Of a stretch of 64,000 nt of DNA, positions 12,156-24,434 are shown one piece after another; the first letter of the stretch is position 1, and each line of letters starts with the position of its first letter. The notes under the pieces were generated by a model. The model saw only the letters and a list, made by a program, of their open reading frames with translations. It did no database searches and had not been told where the DNA came from. This DNA is from Baylisascaris procyonis (Eukaryota > Nematoda > Chromadorea > Rhabditida > Ascarididae): the NCBI GenBank assembly GCA_037389465.1, contig JAZARR010000237.1, forward strand, positions 1,302,001-1,366,000. Direction: 5' to 3'. The position numbers and the translations under genes were made by a program.

Positions 12156-12365
12156 TTGCTTCACACCTTCACACCTTCACACCTTCGCGTCATGCATTCT
12201 TGGACAGTCACCCATTTTGAAACGAAGAGACGTCAAAGGATTGACGACGATTTTCTAGTGCAAGAGTGCCGCAAACGCATTGTCTTCGGTAACGATCACT
12301 GTCGCTCGAGTAATTTTCCTGTTAGTTTTGGCTCTGGCCACTCTAAGCAAGTGATTCAAACCTGA
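12156..12365 (+). pseudogene. Mariner transposase fossil, central block
   Basis: The frame reads HSWTVTHFETKRRQRIDDD and then RKRIVFGNDHC. Mariner transposases have a WVPHEL...R block followed by RIVTGDEKW at the first catalytic Asp; here that Asp position reads Asn (GND rather than GDE), so the copy is inactive. The second conserved block lies about 545 bases downstream, close to the spacing in intact mariners (about 180 codons). The start of the ORF is a tandem CTTCACACC repeat and not part of the family. Stops and frameshifts interrupt the rest. Confidence 0.6.
12160..12188 (+). repeat. Three-unit tandem repeat (CTTCACACC)
   Basis: The 9-base unit CTTCACACC is repeated three times, just 5' of the recognisable mariner block. 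Confidence 0.85.
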
Positions 12366-12712
12366 CCTCTACTTCGAGCTAAGCTAAAATCAAAAATTGC
12401 CTTGCTCGACTGCTCTCAATCCTATACTTAATTCGGCTGTTTCAGGAACTTACTAATTAGCTGTCAACAACAAATTTGTAGTAGTAAAGTACGACTTCAT
12501 CCTAGCTCGCAAAATAATAGCGAAAATTTGGCGGCACTCACGTCGAGAAAGTGAAAGTATTCTTCTCGTTTAGGAACATTAAGTTGATTTTACGTCACTT
12601 ATTTCAGCTTATGTCTTCGAATACATACTCTATAGTAGCGTTGCCTTCTTACTATTAAAATGATTAATAACTTCCGCTGCAAAAGAACAACTTCTCAACA
12701 ATTCTTCTTGTT

Positions 12713-12850
12713 ACCAGCACCAACTACTTTCGGAAAACCTCAACTGCCGCCGAAAATATTTTCAGACAGTTCTCAGTGATTCTAAAAAAACCACTCTATG
12801 ACCCAGAGATATCAATATGCTCTAATCAGTGGAAGTGTTGTATCTAGCAA
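12713..12850 (+). pseudogene. Mariner transposase fossil, C-terminal block
   Basis: The plus frame reads AENIFRQFSVILKKPLYD, EISICSNQWKCCI and then a stop. This matches the mariner C-terminus, which has a helix ending ...FF.SK..EFY..GI..L..RW.KCI followed by about 10 residues. The intervening DNARPH and YSPDLAPSD motifs around 12450-12700 are not recognisable. No terminal inverted repeats were identified by eye. Assignment rests on two blocks at the right distance and in the right order. Confidence 0.55.
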
Positions 12851-12899
12851 GTGGCTATATTGCTAAAGTTAGAGGTATATAAATCGGAACCTCTAACAT

Positions 12900-15800
12900 C
12901 TCAAATCATATCCTTTAGTCCTTCTACCGTGACATCATAATTTAGCAAAATTTTGACAAGGAAGAAGAGCGGAAGAAGCGGTATCTTTCTTCCTCTTACA
13001 ATGAAATATTCGCAATAATATTCTTTCAAAAGAATTTGCGGAGCTTAATATCATAGTCAGTTATGAATATTTTCGTTCAACTAAAATGTTTAAAAAAAAA
13101 AAAAAATTAACGAACCACAGACGCCTTTATAATCACTAGAAAGGTCAAAAATAAGCTTGATAAATTAAACCTTTATTAATGTAAAAAATAATGTCAAGTA
13201 CAAAAGCGGTAACTAAAATATTCACCCAAACTGTACTGATATATATAAAAGTATTCGTTAATGTTACTTTAGCCTAGCGCATAAGTTCACAGCATTTTCT
13301 TTTACAGGCGTTCGGTCCAGTAACTAGTGTTCTCGGGCATTACATTTTGGTGGATTAGGTTCTGGGCCACCGTAAAACGTGCAATACTATTCCGTTCGCA
13401 ATGGCACTTGAATTTTCCATACCCAAAAAATTATGGGATTCGAATCGACAGCAGATATTCTTTGCGACGCGCTTTAACCTTTGAACTTAACCTGAACTTG
13501 GCACAAACCACCAGTAAACATTGATGCTTCCTACAGAAAGAGACAGACACATTAGAGAATGCACCATCGAGAAGTGTTTTTTTCACACCATAATGAGGTC
13601 AGAAAGTATTTATGTGAACGCTCCGTCATGTTAGGTGAGTATGAGTTGAGAGCTTAATCCACAGGGTTAACCGGAAAACGACTCGTGAACTGAAGGGAAA
13701 TTACTGAGTTTTCTAATCCCATAATCTTCTCATTCATTTTCCCGAAAGTATTTTCCCTTTAGTACGTTCAAATATTTTTCAACTTTTATTATGGTTTCCA
13801 GTTGAAATCCCGAGTATCAGTGAGTCTTCCTTTACTACAATATTTCACAAATGTTCATCTCATATTCACATTGCAAAATATGAATAAAATTTCCATCGAT
13901 GTCAAAAAAATAGCACAAACGAGATGATTGCCTATGTAAAAGGTTACTAGAAGGATATTGCCTCTCGTAGTGGATGGAAATGTGTGATTTCACTGAATGA
14001 TGCAGCCAGTTTGTAAAATGTCGCTGAGAAATGTTTAGAGCATTAGGAAGCAATGAAACTGATGATGATGCTATATGACGCTAATCGAATGAGACAGTAC
14101 AACATGAACGTTGGCGAGACGTGTGCGGTTATCAGCGATATTTTTTAATGCCATTTTAAGGGAAATATTTTCTTTAAAATATATATTCGTTTTCGTATCC
14201 TCCCAGTCTTTACACTATTTAAAAGCTTTTGTGGTGTCGTCTTTTCTAATTAAACGACAAAACCATTCAATAGTTTTGATTTAGAGAGTGCAGCTCCATG
14301 TTATGGATAGTGGCCCCATTCATCGATTCACCGTGAACCGTTTAATGGCAACAATCACGAGTTGATGACGAAGACAGCCAAAGAACGAATCGCTCTACGA
14401 TTTATGCTTTTGCGATGAAGCTGGAAAAGGTTGCGAAGCTTGCTGAATGGATTGCATAAATTCGACTGATGCTGACTGATATTCTAGTGTTATTTAGAAC
14501 GGGGAGAATGCTAAGGCAGATTATTACCAAATTCGGAAAAAGGCATCACAAACAACCTAGTGAGAGAAGCGTTCCCTATGAGGCTCTAAATCAAGAAATC
14601 GACTGTTCTTAGTTGAAATTCTCAGCGGCATATCATTACAGAAGTAAATCTTAACTAAACGATCAGTCGGTTTATGCCCATCCACGCTTTATGGATATCG
14701 ACCTTAGACGTAACTGTGCAGTTCCAAGAATCCAACGGCTCTATGATGGAACAAATAACCGCATAATACCCAGTAAAATTTTTCATCTATGTAATAGTTG
14801 ATGAGAGCTTTAATCAGTCATAAAAATTTTAAAAAAATAAAAGGAAGCAACCAGTCAAAAGCACTAAACAGTCAATGATAAACTGCTGCGGCAGCATAAG
14901 AAAGACACTGAAAATAGCATTAAGAGAGAGGAAAAAGTGGAAAGGTGAATAAAGGTAAAATGCGATATCTGTTGTCACAAATGAGATCTCATCATCTCAA
15001 TGGCTTCTTTTGCCTAAACCGCTGAATGTTTCCCTTCGACTCACCTTTCTTCCGAGTACAGCGAATTTTTGGTTATGACCGACCACGTCATAATTCATTC
15101 ATAGCTATATGTCCCACTCAATAATGTTCTTTTTATTTTCTACAAAGTGTTCGAAGCATATAAAATTTAAGAGAATTTAAATGAGCAATGAAATATTACA
15201 TCTGAATGGTGAATGAGTTGCTCATTCTAAATTCACTAAAGCATATCGCTGGGTGCACCCAGCTGGCAATTCAACTCATAACAAATGCGCTTTGCTTCCG
15301 CATATATTAAATCTACTCTTGTGCAAGAAGGCACACAAATGTCACCGTAATTTCTTGATAAAAAATACCCTTGAAGAGAACGTTGCATGAAGTAGCGATG
15401 TGCTAGTGACGCTAAATGATATCGTCAGTGCTACTATTTGATTAATCACTAATGCAGTAACATATCCTTAAAGGTAAAATTTCATGGTTCGATGCGCATT
15501 TCTAAACCTTTCCGCATTATGAAAAGCACAAGCTTCCTTCATTTTGAATAAAAACGTAACATTACAATACTAATAGCAATATAGTCACGTGAAGCTTCTA
15601 TTCTAAGCAATGTGCAATTTCGTTTATACTAAAATACTCTGTGAAACAGTCAATTTTTAGCTGTGAAAATTGAGCTGATCAAGTGCTGATCTTAATAAAT
15701 TATGCATGAAAGAGGGATCTAATAAGCCTTACAAAATTCCTACATATTGCTCAGATCGCCTTTTAATGTTGGGATCTTTTTGAGGCGATTTTATATGATA

Positions 15801-16360
15801 GGGAAAATATAGCTTGCATCATGTATGACACTAAATTTCTGCAAAATTTGTAAGTAAAACGTCAATTCGTGTATCGAATCTCATTTTTTATGAGCTAACT
15901 GTTCGGTAGATCCACACCAATAGTTCTCTAGTTTCTCATCAAAGCCCTAATTTGTCTACAGTGATACAATGAAACTATGAAACAATGTAGAATTCATTTC
16001 GATGGGATTCATTTTATGCTTAGCCTAGCAATCTTTGATGCAAATTTGTTTGTAATGAGGATGCAGCTGAAGTTTTATGAATGAAATTGAGGGAGTTTCT
16101 CGCTCAACATTCAGCCACATTCCGTATGAACAATGACTGTTTCAATTTCGGATTCCACTAAACACATTTTGCATATCTCTAGCGTAATACTTAGCAAAAA
16201 GCAAAAAGCCCCACTTTACAATACCTACTCTCACATATGTCATAATGCATGCCAGTAGTGCTTAGATTTTTGAGGGGGCGGCGGAGAGAGGGGGAAGAAG
16301 GGAGGTTTAATAAACGAGCAAGACAGAAAAAAAGCGAGCAAATAATCATAAGAACTCAAC
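12900..16360. other. No gene recognised
   Basis: Intergenic or intronic sequence with scattered 60-75 codon frames lacking splice signals. One 24-base exon-like segment at 13797-13820 lies between a TTTCCAG acceptor and a GTGAGT donor but is too short to judge. Confidence 0.4.
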
Positions 16361-16368
16361 TAATCGCC

Positions 16369-16441
16369 ATGAATCAATTGCTTATTTTGTTGATGCTTTG
16401 TGCTCAAGAGTGCATAAATCTAGCTGCGCTCATATTGGCAG
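16369..16441 (+). CDS. Candidate first exon: signal peptide
   Basis: ATG at 16369 encodes MNQLLILLMLCAQECINLAA and LILA, a convincing secretory signal sequence, and ends at GCAG|GTACAT after one extra base (phase 1). The exon candidate at 18371-18606 begins with two bases and fits this phase, giving a secreted protein with a 1.9 kb intron. The longer frame open upstream of the ATG is basic and G/A-rich and is probably not translated. The donor is only moderate. Confidence 0.38.
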
Positions 16442-18370
16442 GTACATTCTAATCGCATCTTTCAATTATTTTATGAATTATCCTAAATAAATAAACAGAA
16501 AATAAGGATCAAAAGTGCATGAGAAAGCACAATAAACCATATAATTGTAGTTGCCTTTATTCGACTATTTGATATATCATATCTCGCGTAGCAAGAACGC
16601 GTTTGTTGAAGCAAAAAAATTCGCTTCCGTGTACTAAGCTGGCGTGAAATTATCTATAGAAATGTGATTGCTGCGCTGAAAATAATAGAAGCACTTGAAG
16701 AAATCGAAACGATAGCATGAGGAGTAAAACGATAGACATTGATAGTGAAGAAGAGGGCATTTTTGAGAAGCGTCTTAAGTGCTCAATGAGCCGATCTACA
16801 GCACTCGAAAAAACCGTAAAATATCGTAAATATCATAAAATCTTCTCTTAAATACAATTCACAAGGTACGGAATGTAACCGTTCAATGATTCGGCACAGG
16901 AGCGGTCCTAGCAGCACGCCTTGGCAAACTATTTCCAGAATCCGCAGAAAGCTACTATCGCAAGCAATATTTTCAAGTATTTATCCATTACTTTTTTTGT
17001 GAATTTGTGAGGATCAATTTGGAAGCACAGAGAAACTCTAAATGAGTTTCAAATGTGACCACCTACATTGAGGCGAACTGGCGCATCAGTTAGGACGCGA
17101 TCGTCTATCATTATGACAGTTTCATTTAAACTTTAACGTGTAAATATCGCTGTCGAAACTTCGATATGATTTTTGCTTGAAGGTGAACTGTGCTTTCCAA
17201 TTGAAAATCTATGAGATTGCTATAACGCAATGTTGACATATCAGAGCTTTCTCCAAATGGATTTTATCTAGTGGCTAATTCATGAAATATGCTGTTTTTT
17301 TAGCATTGAATGGTGAATTCCTTCATATATGGAGCTTTTATCAATTATAGGCAATAAGCATAGTTTTCGTACTTGAGAATCGATTCGGTTGTTTATGCAT
17401 TGCAGTCACCTAAAAATGCTGTTGGACTATGGTGTTTACGTAGGGGATGATCTAGGCTAATACTGGTACTTTTATAAGCTTCACCAAGACAACTTAATGC
17501 AACTTAAGTATAGGTCCTCATGTAGAACAATACGGCTTTTACATTGGTTAAAATACATGTGGAAGAATAGTACCCTTTAGTATTCTCTAAGAAGAGAACC
17601 AGCTACTTAGCAACCCAAATGAAGAAGATCCATACCAAATGAGTGAAAAATGATCTTGGTACTAACCACTCTCTGTTGTTCACTGTTAGCTATCATAAGC
17701 AGCATATTTTCCATTATGGAGAACAACCCGTTGCGGGAGGATTGAAGAAATAGCGCAAACTAGCGTGCTATTGCTTCTATAGTTAAAAATTCTCTCTCAA
17801 AATCCCCGATGCAAAAGATTTAATAAGAACGAGACCATATTAATGTTTATGAAATTCTATTCGTATTGGCGGCTTATAACAGTTTACTCCGTTTCGAAGT
17901 GAAAATTGATCGATTAAATTCAAATATCCTACAGCGATCCTATTAGTTAAATAAACTAGTAGAAAGAAACATAAAGAAATAATAACATATTAAAGAGATG
18001 CGACACCTTATACATCAATTTCTGCGGTCATAACTCCATGAAAGGGAATATTTCTGCTAGAAGAAACTCCGCAAACTGCCGGTCCTCTTTGTTAGGAAAA
18101 TTAATTGATTTCTCTTACTATCTCGCAAACGATCGCTAACTTGTAATTTTCACAATTAGATCATTGCTCTTTTCACAGTTATGAATTAGGTGACTTTCTC
18201 GTTGTTTCCAAACTACTTGCTCCCATTGTTTTGATACGATCTATTTGCGGGTGGAAATTGCCGCCTATTCAATATGCAAATTTTTGGTCTAAAGGCGATG
18301 TAAAGCTACGCTAAGGGTGCAAAAGGAAGTCGAATAATGAATAAATGAATTCAATTGTTAGCTTAAACAG

Positions 18371-18606
18371 TACGAATGAAAAGCATTCAATGGCTTACCA
18401 CCATATCAAAAGACATTGTAATCGCACCATCAATCCGCGAGCAAAACGCGGACGATCTGCGCACGTTCAATTTGCATTGGTTTCCAACCTTTACTAATAC
18501 CTTAAATACTACGCACTATACTATTCACCTAAATAAAGATAAGGCAGTGCGTGGAGTGCAATTCACAAACCATGACTTTCAGTGCACAGTTATCTTGTAT
18601 GTGCAG
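18371..18606 (+). CDS. Candidate exon, 78 codons, secreted protein
   Basis: The acceptor agcttaaacag is followed by two bases and 78 open codons ending at CAG|GTGGGC (phase 0 end). The peptide includes QWLTTISKDIVIAPS, NADDLRTFNLHWFPT and DKAVRGVQFTNHDFQC; it is mixed in composition with one Cys and GC-richer than its surroundings. It is in phase with the signal exon at 16369-16441. A possible continuation is a short exon after the acceptor near 18853, which reads to a stop within ten codons. No family is recognised. Confidence 0.4.
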
Positions 18607-18609
18607 GTG

Positions 18610-20700
18610 GGCCTTTGTACTCGCCAAATTTTCGACCTAATTCACGTTATGTAATTTTTTAAAAGGCTAGGAGGAGTTTCTATAAGTATTTAGCATCAGA
18701 AAAAAAAGTAATTGAACGAATAAGCTGCTCATGGCCTCAATATTGCATGCATTGAGAAGCAAGAACAATTTAAATTATGCGGTGCTCTAACAAAAGACTC
18801 CGTACTCAAAGCTTTACTTTTGATAATCTAGCTTTAACATTTCACCGCAGAGGCGGGAAGCAACGAAACGCAAACGGTAATGGAATATCGCTCATTAAAA
18901 TAAAACACTGTCTTCTTTGTCTTACCCCAACTTCGTTAAAAAAAAAAGAATTAATATCAATACTTCGACCATTTCGGTATTTAGAAAAGAAGCTACCAAC
19001 TCTCCTTTTCACAGACACCTAATGTTTTGCAGGGTCCTCAGTTCATGTAAAACTAGGCTTTCAATGGCTCAGAAGGGATTTTTCTTAGAAGCATACGGAG
19101 ATTTTGAGTAGGAGAGTGCTCCCTCTTTTGTAGCACGCAAAATGAGCACAAGCAGAGAGGGATAAAAAAAAACAGCCAATGAATACGTCACGAATCGTGG
19201 GATTGATTAGATGTACACGCATCAGTCATATTTTATTATTGCAGCTATACAAAAAGAAAGCGTATAGGAATCAAATTCTTTTTCATTTAGTGAATCGCTT
19301 CGATGTTGCGCTAATTCATTTTTGCCCTAATACCTCTTTGAAAATTTGGCACAGGGTGGAATATTTTAAAGTCGGAAGGTGAAAAGGCCTTCGAGCAATT
19401 TTCCAATTGCGGTGATCCTGGATTCCACGGTTGCAAAATAAATGAACTTGTACAAAGAAGAAACAAGCCTAAATGTTAAATTAATAACTGGACGAAAACG
19501 AAACAATTAGCTGAGCATCTAAAACACTTAGACGATTTTATTTACTAACTTAATGGATTTATTTAGGAACCAAAAAGCTATAAAAATATTTCAGATCTTT
19601 TACATGTTTTCTTTGACAAACCAACTTAAAGTAATTTTTTCATTTATGAGTACAAATAGAGAAATTTTCTGCGTCACCATCACGCGTATGTCTTACTCAA
19701 TAAACTTAAAATGATAATTCGAACTAAAATTTAAAAACTTTAGGAAAACCAATGTTAAGGATATACTGATTTCTGAATTTGCAATTTGCTAAACACCAAC
19801 GTCTAGTTTGATGATGTAAAATGAAAAAAAAAGGACTCTTAAGATACCGAAGGTGTGGTTGAGGATTCAAAGAAATGAATTTAAACACTGCTCTAGTAAT
19901 GTAATCCAAGTGGTAAAGTCCTCGATATGATTAGGAAAAAATGAGAAAAAAAAAAATTAAAAACAACACAAATCATTTTTCGTCCACATGAAATGGCTGA
20001 ACTCTATAGTAAATATGTCGAAATAAAACGTTGTATGCGATAAAAACAAAAATTAAAACTAATCAAAAAATGAGCATAAAGCCGGAAAACTTCTTGATAA
20101 ATATATAAAATTAACGAAAATATGTGAATTTATAGTTAGAAATATTAAACGTCGCAATAATTGAGCTTTTTGATTGAATAGTTAGAAAATAATTTTCGAT
20201 GATTTCAAGTGATTAATCAATGATGAGGGAAACCTTTTCTGATTCTTTTTTTTTTTTTTGATTTTATGCCGAAAAAAATTGAAAATACTTCTTTGCTGCT
20301 CAACCATATTATAGATTGCAAGGAAACGAGGAAGGATATTTGCCGCTCTAACAGATGAACAACAACATCGCAAAAACTATATAATTTATAAATTTGAAGA
20401 AGCTTCTCGAAGCATTCTAGAATAGAAAAAAAAAAAAACAAAAACAATTTGCACGCCTTCTTTCTCAATCGACCCATGAGACATGTTCGATAGAGCATTA
20501 AACATCATGTGGGTTACCTTGAGAAATTCGCCAGGACAACTGAAAATGTCATGAAAGTTTTTTTTTAGGGATTAAATCGCTCCTGACGTTGATGAGCTGA
20601 CGATGTCAATATTACTATCGATTTTTTCTTCGGAATTTCTAAAAATCAGTGATGTCGAATTTCAGAGATTGAGTGAAACTCGAATCGAATGCTCAACAGG
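18610..20700. other. No gene recognised beyond short frames
   Basis: AT-rich with A and T runs (18940, 19945, 20248, 20428). Frames at 18777-19022 and 20217-20498 lack paired splice signals. Confidence 0.4.
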
Positions 20701-20868
20701 TTATTCTTTGAAATATCCAGATGAAATACTGGAATATTTTTTACAACATTTTAGAGTAAATCCATTAGTCGTTTGAACTCGAAATAAGCATTGGCACATA
20801 AATTTCTCTTTTTCAAAAACTTCACGCCTCAAGAATGAATATAGGTCTTTGCGATTTCTCAATTCCAT
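20701..20868 (-). CDS. Short ATG ORF, basic, Cys-containing
   Basis: ATG at 20868 opens 55 codons (MELRNRKDLYSFLRREVFE, KFMCQCLFRVQ, LKCCKKY) to a TAA. It is charged and protein-like with four Cys. No acceptor lies just upstream and no family is recognised. It is either a small gene, an exon, or chance. Confidence 0.22.
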   Translation of the reverse strand: MELRNRKDLYSFLRREVFEKEKFMCQCLFRVQTTNGFTLKCCKKYSSISSGYFKE

Positions 20869-21822
20869 ATTAAAAAATTTCAATTTTCAATGGAATTCAG
20901 TTTTGAGGAAAGCAGAAAGATTCGACGCATTGGGGTACAGCGATTTCCACAAGTCCTAATAAGTTTCAGTGATGCACAAAGCTTGAGGCAAACGAAGAAA
21001 TGAAAATTCTTCATTTTACAATACTATTTCATTTCTTCAAGCATCAAATTCCAATATTCACCTCCTAAATCTCTTTTATTAGCCACTGTTTCCGTTCAAT
21101 GTGGAAGCTTCCATACAGCTGCATTTAGACACAAGTCGTATTTGAAAGATGAAAGGAGGATCGGTATGGAGAGTTTCAGATTATCGCTCACTAAACTCAT
21201 GTTACAACTAGCGTTGCGAAATAGCTGCATCTTAATACTCACAAACCATATCTGTTATGAAATGTGCTACAAACTTATTCATCATTATAAAACTCTATAA
21301 TACATTAATGCGGAATGCGCAATGTTTTTAAGTGCAACTTCATGCATTAAAGGCTGCACTGGGAAGTGAGAGAGGCTCACACTCATTTGTGCGCAGGTAT
21401 GATTCAACCTTTAAAACCTTACAAGTCCCAGACGAAGCGGATTTCTCACTAATACTGTACTCGTCTAAGCAAGAAAATATACGAAGTCGATGCGCAGAGA
21501 CTGGTGCTTATCGGTCTCAACTAGGCGCATAGCCTGCGCAGTATTCTTTCTCTACCATGCATTGCAATTCGCATATGTTCAAGGTGCATAAACTCTTTTC
21601 GTGGCCTAACTTGTAATATTTTCATCCCTAAATTGAAACCTCACATGTCTTTCACACATATCAATTAGTCTGAAAATATGTATCATATATAATTTCGAAA
21701 CAAGATAAAAGAATTATGTGGAAATTAAATTCGCCTCAATAATGATCTAGAACATAAGGCACAAGAATAAAAGAAAGTCTAATTTTTCAGATTTTTCACG
21801 CTAATACAGTAACATATAAGAA

Positions 21823-22101
21823 ATGCAATTATTCGACATTTACTGCGCAGAGTTGTTTAGAAATTCGGCTCTATTTAAAAACAGCTTACACGCTCCGACT
21901 ATTGAGAGTTGGTTGAGACCCCTAAGCGGTGGCCGCTGCCTACGAAAAGATCTAAAAATAGAAATTTTTGTCCATTTCTTCTCTCTCCCTCTTTCTGTTT
22001 ACTACAATTTGTTGTTCGGTTACAGTTCTAGTTCGAAATCGGTCAGCGATTTGAGACTCATTCCCACACGAGGTGACGGGTGGGTGCAAACTAATTTATA
22101 A
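21823..22101 (+). CDS. 92-codon ATG ORF, unassigned
   Basis: ATG at 21823, with an upstream in-frame stop, opens 92 codons. The first half (FDIYCAELFRNSALFKNS, IESWLRPLSGGRCLRKDL) looks like genuine protein; the second half is lower complexity (VYYNLLFGYSSSSKS). A TTTTTCAG acceptor 32 bases before the ATG could be an intron or trans-splice site. The overlapping frame at 22073-22342 is His/Asn/Gln-rich and less convincing. No domain is recognised. Confidence 0.3.
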   Translation: MQLFDIYCAELFRNSALFKNSLHAPTIESWLRPLSGGRCLRKDLKIEIFVHFFSLPLSVYYNLLFGYSSSSKSVSDLRLIPTRGDGWVQTNL

Positions 22102-22414
22102 TCGAAACAGAAAAAAAAGGACACCGACGCATCAATATGCTAAAAAGGCTTGCAGTTTACAACAACTGGAAATGCTTGTTTGCCACCTCAGCACATCTGA
22201 AATGAATGGTCACTTACATGAAAAAGTGCTTTTCAACTGCTATTCTATATGGCGGGCAAACGAGCATTCAGAAGAGCCCAACGCGGGAACAAATCAAGAC
22301 AGACATCGAAACTCGCAACAAACGAATAATTCAGAACGCTAAGAATCTAATCCAAAAATACCAAAAAAGTTAATGAAAATATTATGCATTTTCCGGATTT
22401 CATTGTGGGAGTTT

Positions 22415-22599
22415 TTAACCATTAGTGAGTTCGATGACTTTCTCAAAGAGGTTAGGTAAGAAACGTATGTGAGCAAATAGACGTAACACAATCAGCAAGT
22501 AGAGAAATTGTGAATTTCTCTCGTCGTCACACGGCAGACATGAACAATGGTTTTCATATTGCCGTAAAAAAAAATCATCGCCGCATGAACGATATTGCA
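22415..22599 (-). CDS. Candidate terminal exon, Cys-rich
   Basis: The acceptor tctattacacattacag is followed by two bases and 61 codons to TAA. The peptide begins QYRSCGDDFFLRQYENHCSC, then LPCDDERNS, then a hydrophobic stretch (LYLLIVLRLF). The CxC..C spacing suggests an extracellular or metal-binding module, but no named family fits. Its phase matches a phase-1 upstream exon; none was found nearby. Confidence 0.33.
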
Positions 22600-22649
22600 C
22601 TGTAATGTGTAATAGACACATAGATATGTCCATATTGTTGAATATTTTC

Positions 22650-23770
22650 TTCTCTTAGGAACGCCGAAACACGAATGCAGCCATCCCTTCAAAGAGCACA
22701 AACATTCTCAACATCCTAACACCTCCACACTATCGTTCTCTAGACTGGATGTGAGAGCGCAGGCATGCAGAGCATTTGTGATTCGTCGGCAATGCAGGAT
22801 GTTGTGTGTCTACTACAGTAGCCTAATCGATGCTTCCTGTGGTTTCGCTAACGCTCGACGTGCGATTCAACAATAAAATCGCATTGTTTCCGCTGTTCGT
22901 AAACACCTTCAATTAAAATAGGATATTTTCTTTGATTAAGTAAGAATCTGTCAAATACATCACATAATCATTATCTGCGCTAATTAAAGCAATTGGATAT
23001 GCTAATTTGCAGCTATTCTCGTCATTTCTATAAAAATTAGCATTTTCACCGAAATATTTGATTCAAGTGAAATATATCTCGTTTGAATATGAAGCAAATC
23101 GATTTGCTATTCCATAATAGATCTTTCTAGCAGTTATCATGACTGCGGATATACGGTTGCTGTTAGAGCTGATATAATATGAATGAAAAAATTTTTTACT
23201 ATTCAAGGACAATGGTACTACGGATCGTTAGGTGTTTTTAAGATGTATGTACAATAATCACATTTCAAAGAAACGATGAGGCTATCAATGCACAAAGAAG
23301 TGATCTGTGCGCCCGACTTATTCCTTTGTTTGCCAATCGCCTTATCGCACTCTTAGAAAGCAGTTTGGTTTGTTCAACCAGAAAGTATCTTATATAACGA
23401 TCTGATCACTCATTGGGCTATATTCCAGCCGATCTTTAACTCTCAACTGCGCAATTCTTCTTAGTTCTCAGCAATTTTTGCCAAACGTTTCTTAAAACCC
23501 GTCATATGTCGTCGCTCCGGACCGTATTCTACTAAGCGCTCATCAGAGATATGGCATTTACCGGCTTTCAATTGAAGAGAAGATTGATTAGCGAATGGAA
23601 ATGTAGAAATATTTTCTTCGATTCCTACACGTGCATTATTTGTAACTTTACAAGGAATGGTTTTATAATCGTTACTACGATATTATTTCTGGCGCTTTCC
23701 GATCACTTTTGTTGAGCTGCTGAATTTTTCTCTAGTAGCTGTTTGGTCTCTTAAGTCTTAAGCTTCTACT
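22650..23770. other. No gene recognised
   Basis: AT-rich sequence with no frame or splice pair I can support. Confidence 0.5.
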
Positions 23771-23776
23771 AGTCTC

Positions 23777-24000
23777 TTAAGCTTCGAGATTCGATAATTT
23801 GGTTTCAACTATATTTTGCGGGACGCAGCATTCCAAACAATCGGTAAAACGAAATCGGCAACTGGGATCTAACTGCTCAGACCGAGGATGCGTATTAGGG
23901 AATCGTGTACTGGTTGAGCCTCTTGCCGCATAGCTATTATGAACCCCGAAACAATGAACTCCATGATAAGCATTATGGCACAGCATCGACAACAACACTG
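23777..24000 (-). CDS. Candidate exon 2 of a Cys-rich secreted or membrane protein
   Basis: The acceptor tttgtgatatatcag is followed by two bases and 73 codons to TAA. The peptide has VLLSMLCHNAYHGVHCFG, RFPNTHPRSEQLDPSCRF and DCLECCVPQN, with seven Cys in 73 residues. It is phase-compatible with the signal-anchor exon at 24317-24434 across a 316-base intron. A second frame through the same DNA is also open and starts with a Cys cluster and a membrane-like stretch (ending near IRILGLSS), so the reading frame is not certain. No family is assigned. Confidence 0.4.
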
Positions 24001-24167
24001 CTGATATATCACAAATCACTACTGCATATTCGAAGCTTTCTGGTTTAACCACAAGTAGTGGTAGCCAACAAGTGGCTTCTTATTTGCGCTATCATTTATC
24101 TTCAATACACAGATTATTGTAAAAAGAATCCTGTTAAACGCTCAGCTGCAAAAGTCTTAACACATTG

Positions 24168-24212
24168 CCAAACTATGCGAAAATTTTGATGCCAAACTAT
24201 GCGAAATTTTTC
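24168..24212 (+). repeat. Short tandem duplication
   Basis: A unit of about 24 bases (gccaaactatgcga plus an AT-rich tail) occurs twice in tandem, inside the proposed intron between 24000 and 24317. Confidence 0.75.
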
Positions 24213-24316
24213 AAATAGAATAATGATTCAGTAATTTTTTGGGCGATTCCGTTTTTCACATAGCGAAAATAGAAGCAAAAGCATGTAGGAGAATATAGTT
24301 TGCTTTTTGAGAGTAC

Positions 24317-24434
24317 TGTAGGGAATTATTGTGCATTTTGCTTCAATACATCTGAATAAGATCAATAAAAACGAAAAAATCAACAGAAGCAAAGATATTC
24401 CGAAGGCAGAAGGATCATTTGCCCAAGTTTTCAT
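24317..24434 (-). CDS. Candidate first exon: signal peptide or anchor
   Basis: ATG at 24434 encodes MKTWANDPSAFG followed by a long hydrophobic stretch (ISLLLLIFSFLLILF) and CIEAKC, a strong signal peptide or signal anchor. A GTACTC donor at 24316 leaves phase 1, fitting the two-base start of the exon at 23777-24000. A nearer donor in the same phase (AGAT|GTATTG) is an alternative. The opposite strand also carries a 71-codon frame (24331-24546), which I consider less likely. Confidence 0.4.

Noticed and set aside
13797..13822. Micro-exon between TTTCCAG and GTGAGT
   Set aside because: Only about 18-24 bases, with no neighbouring exon in phase.
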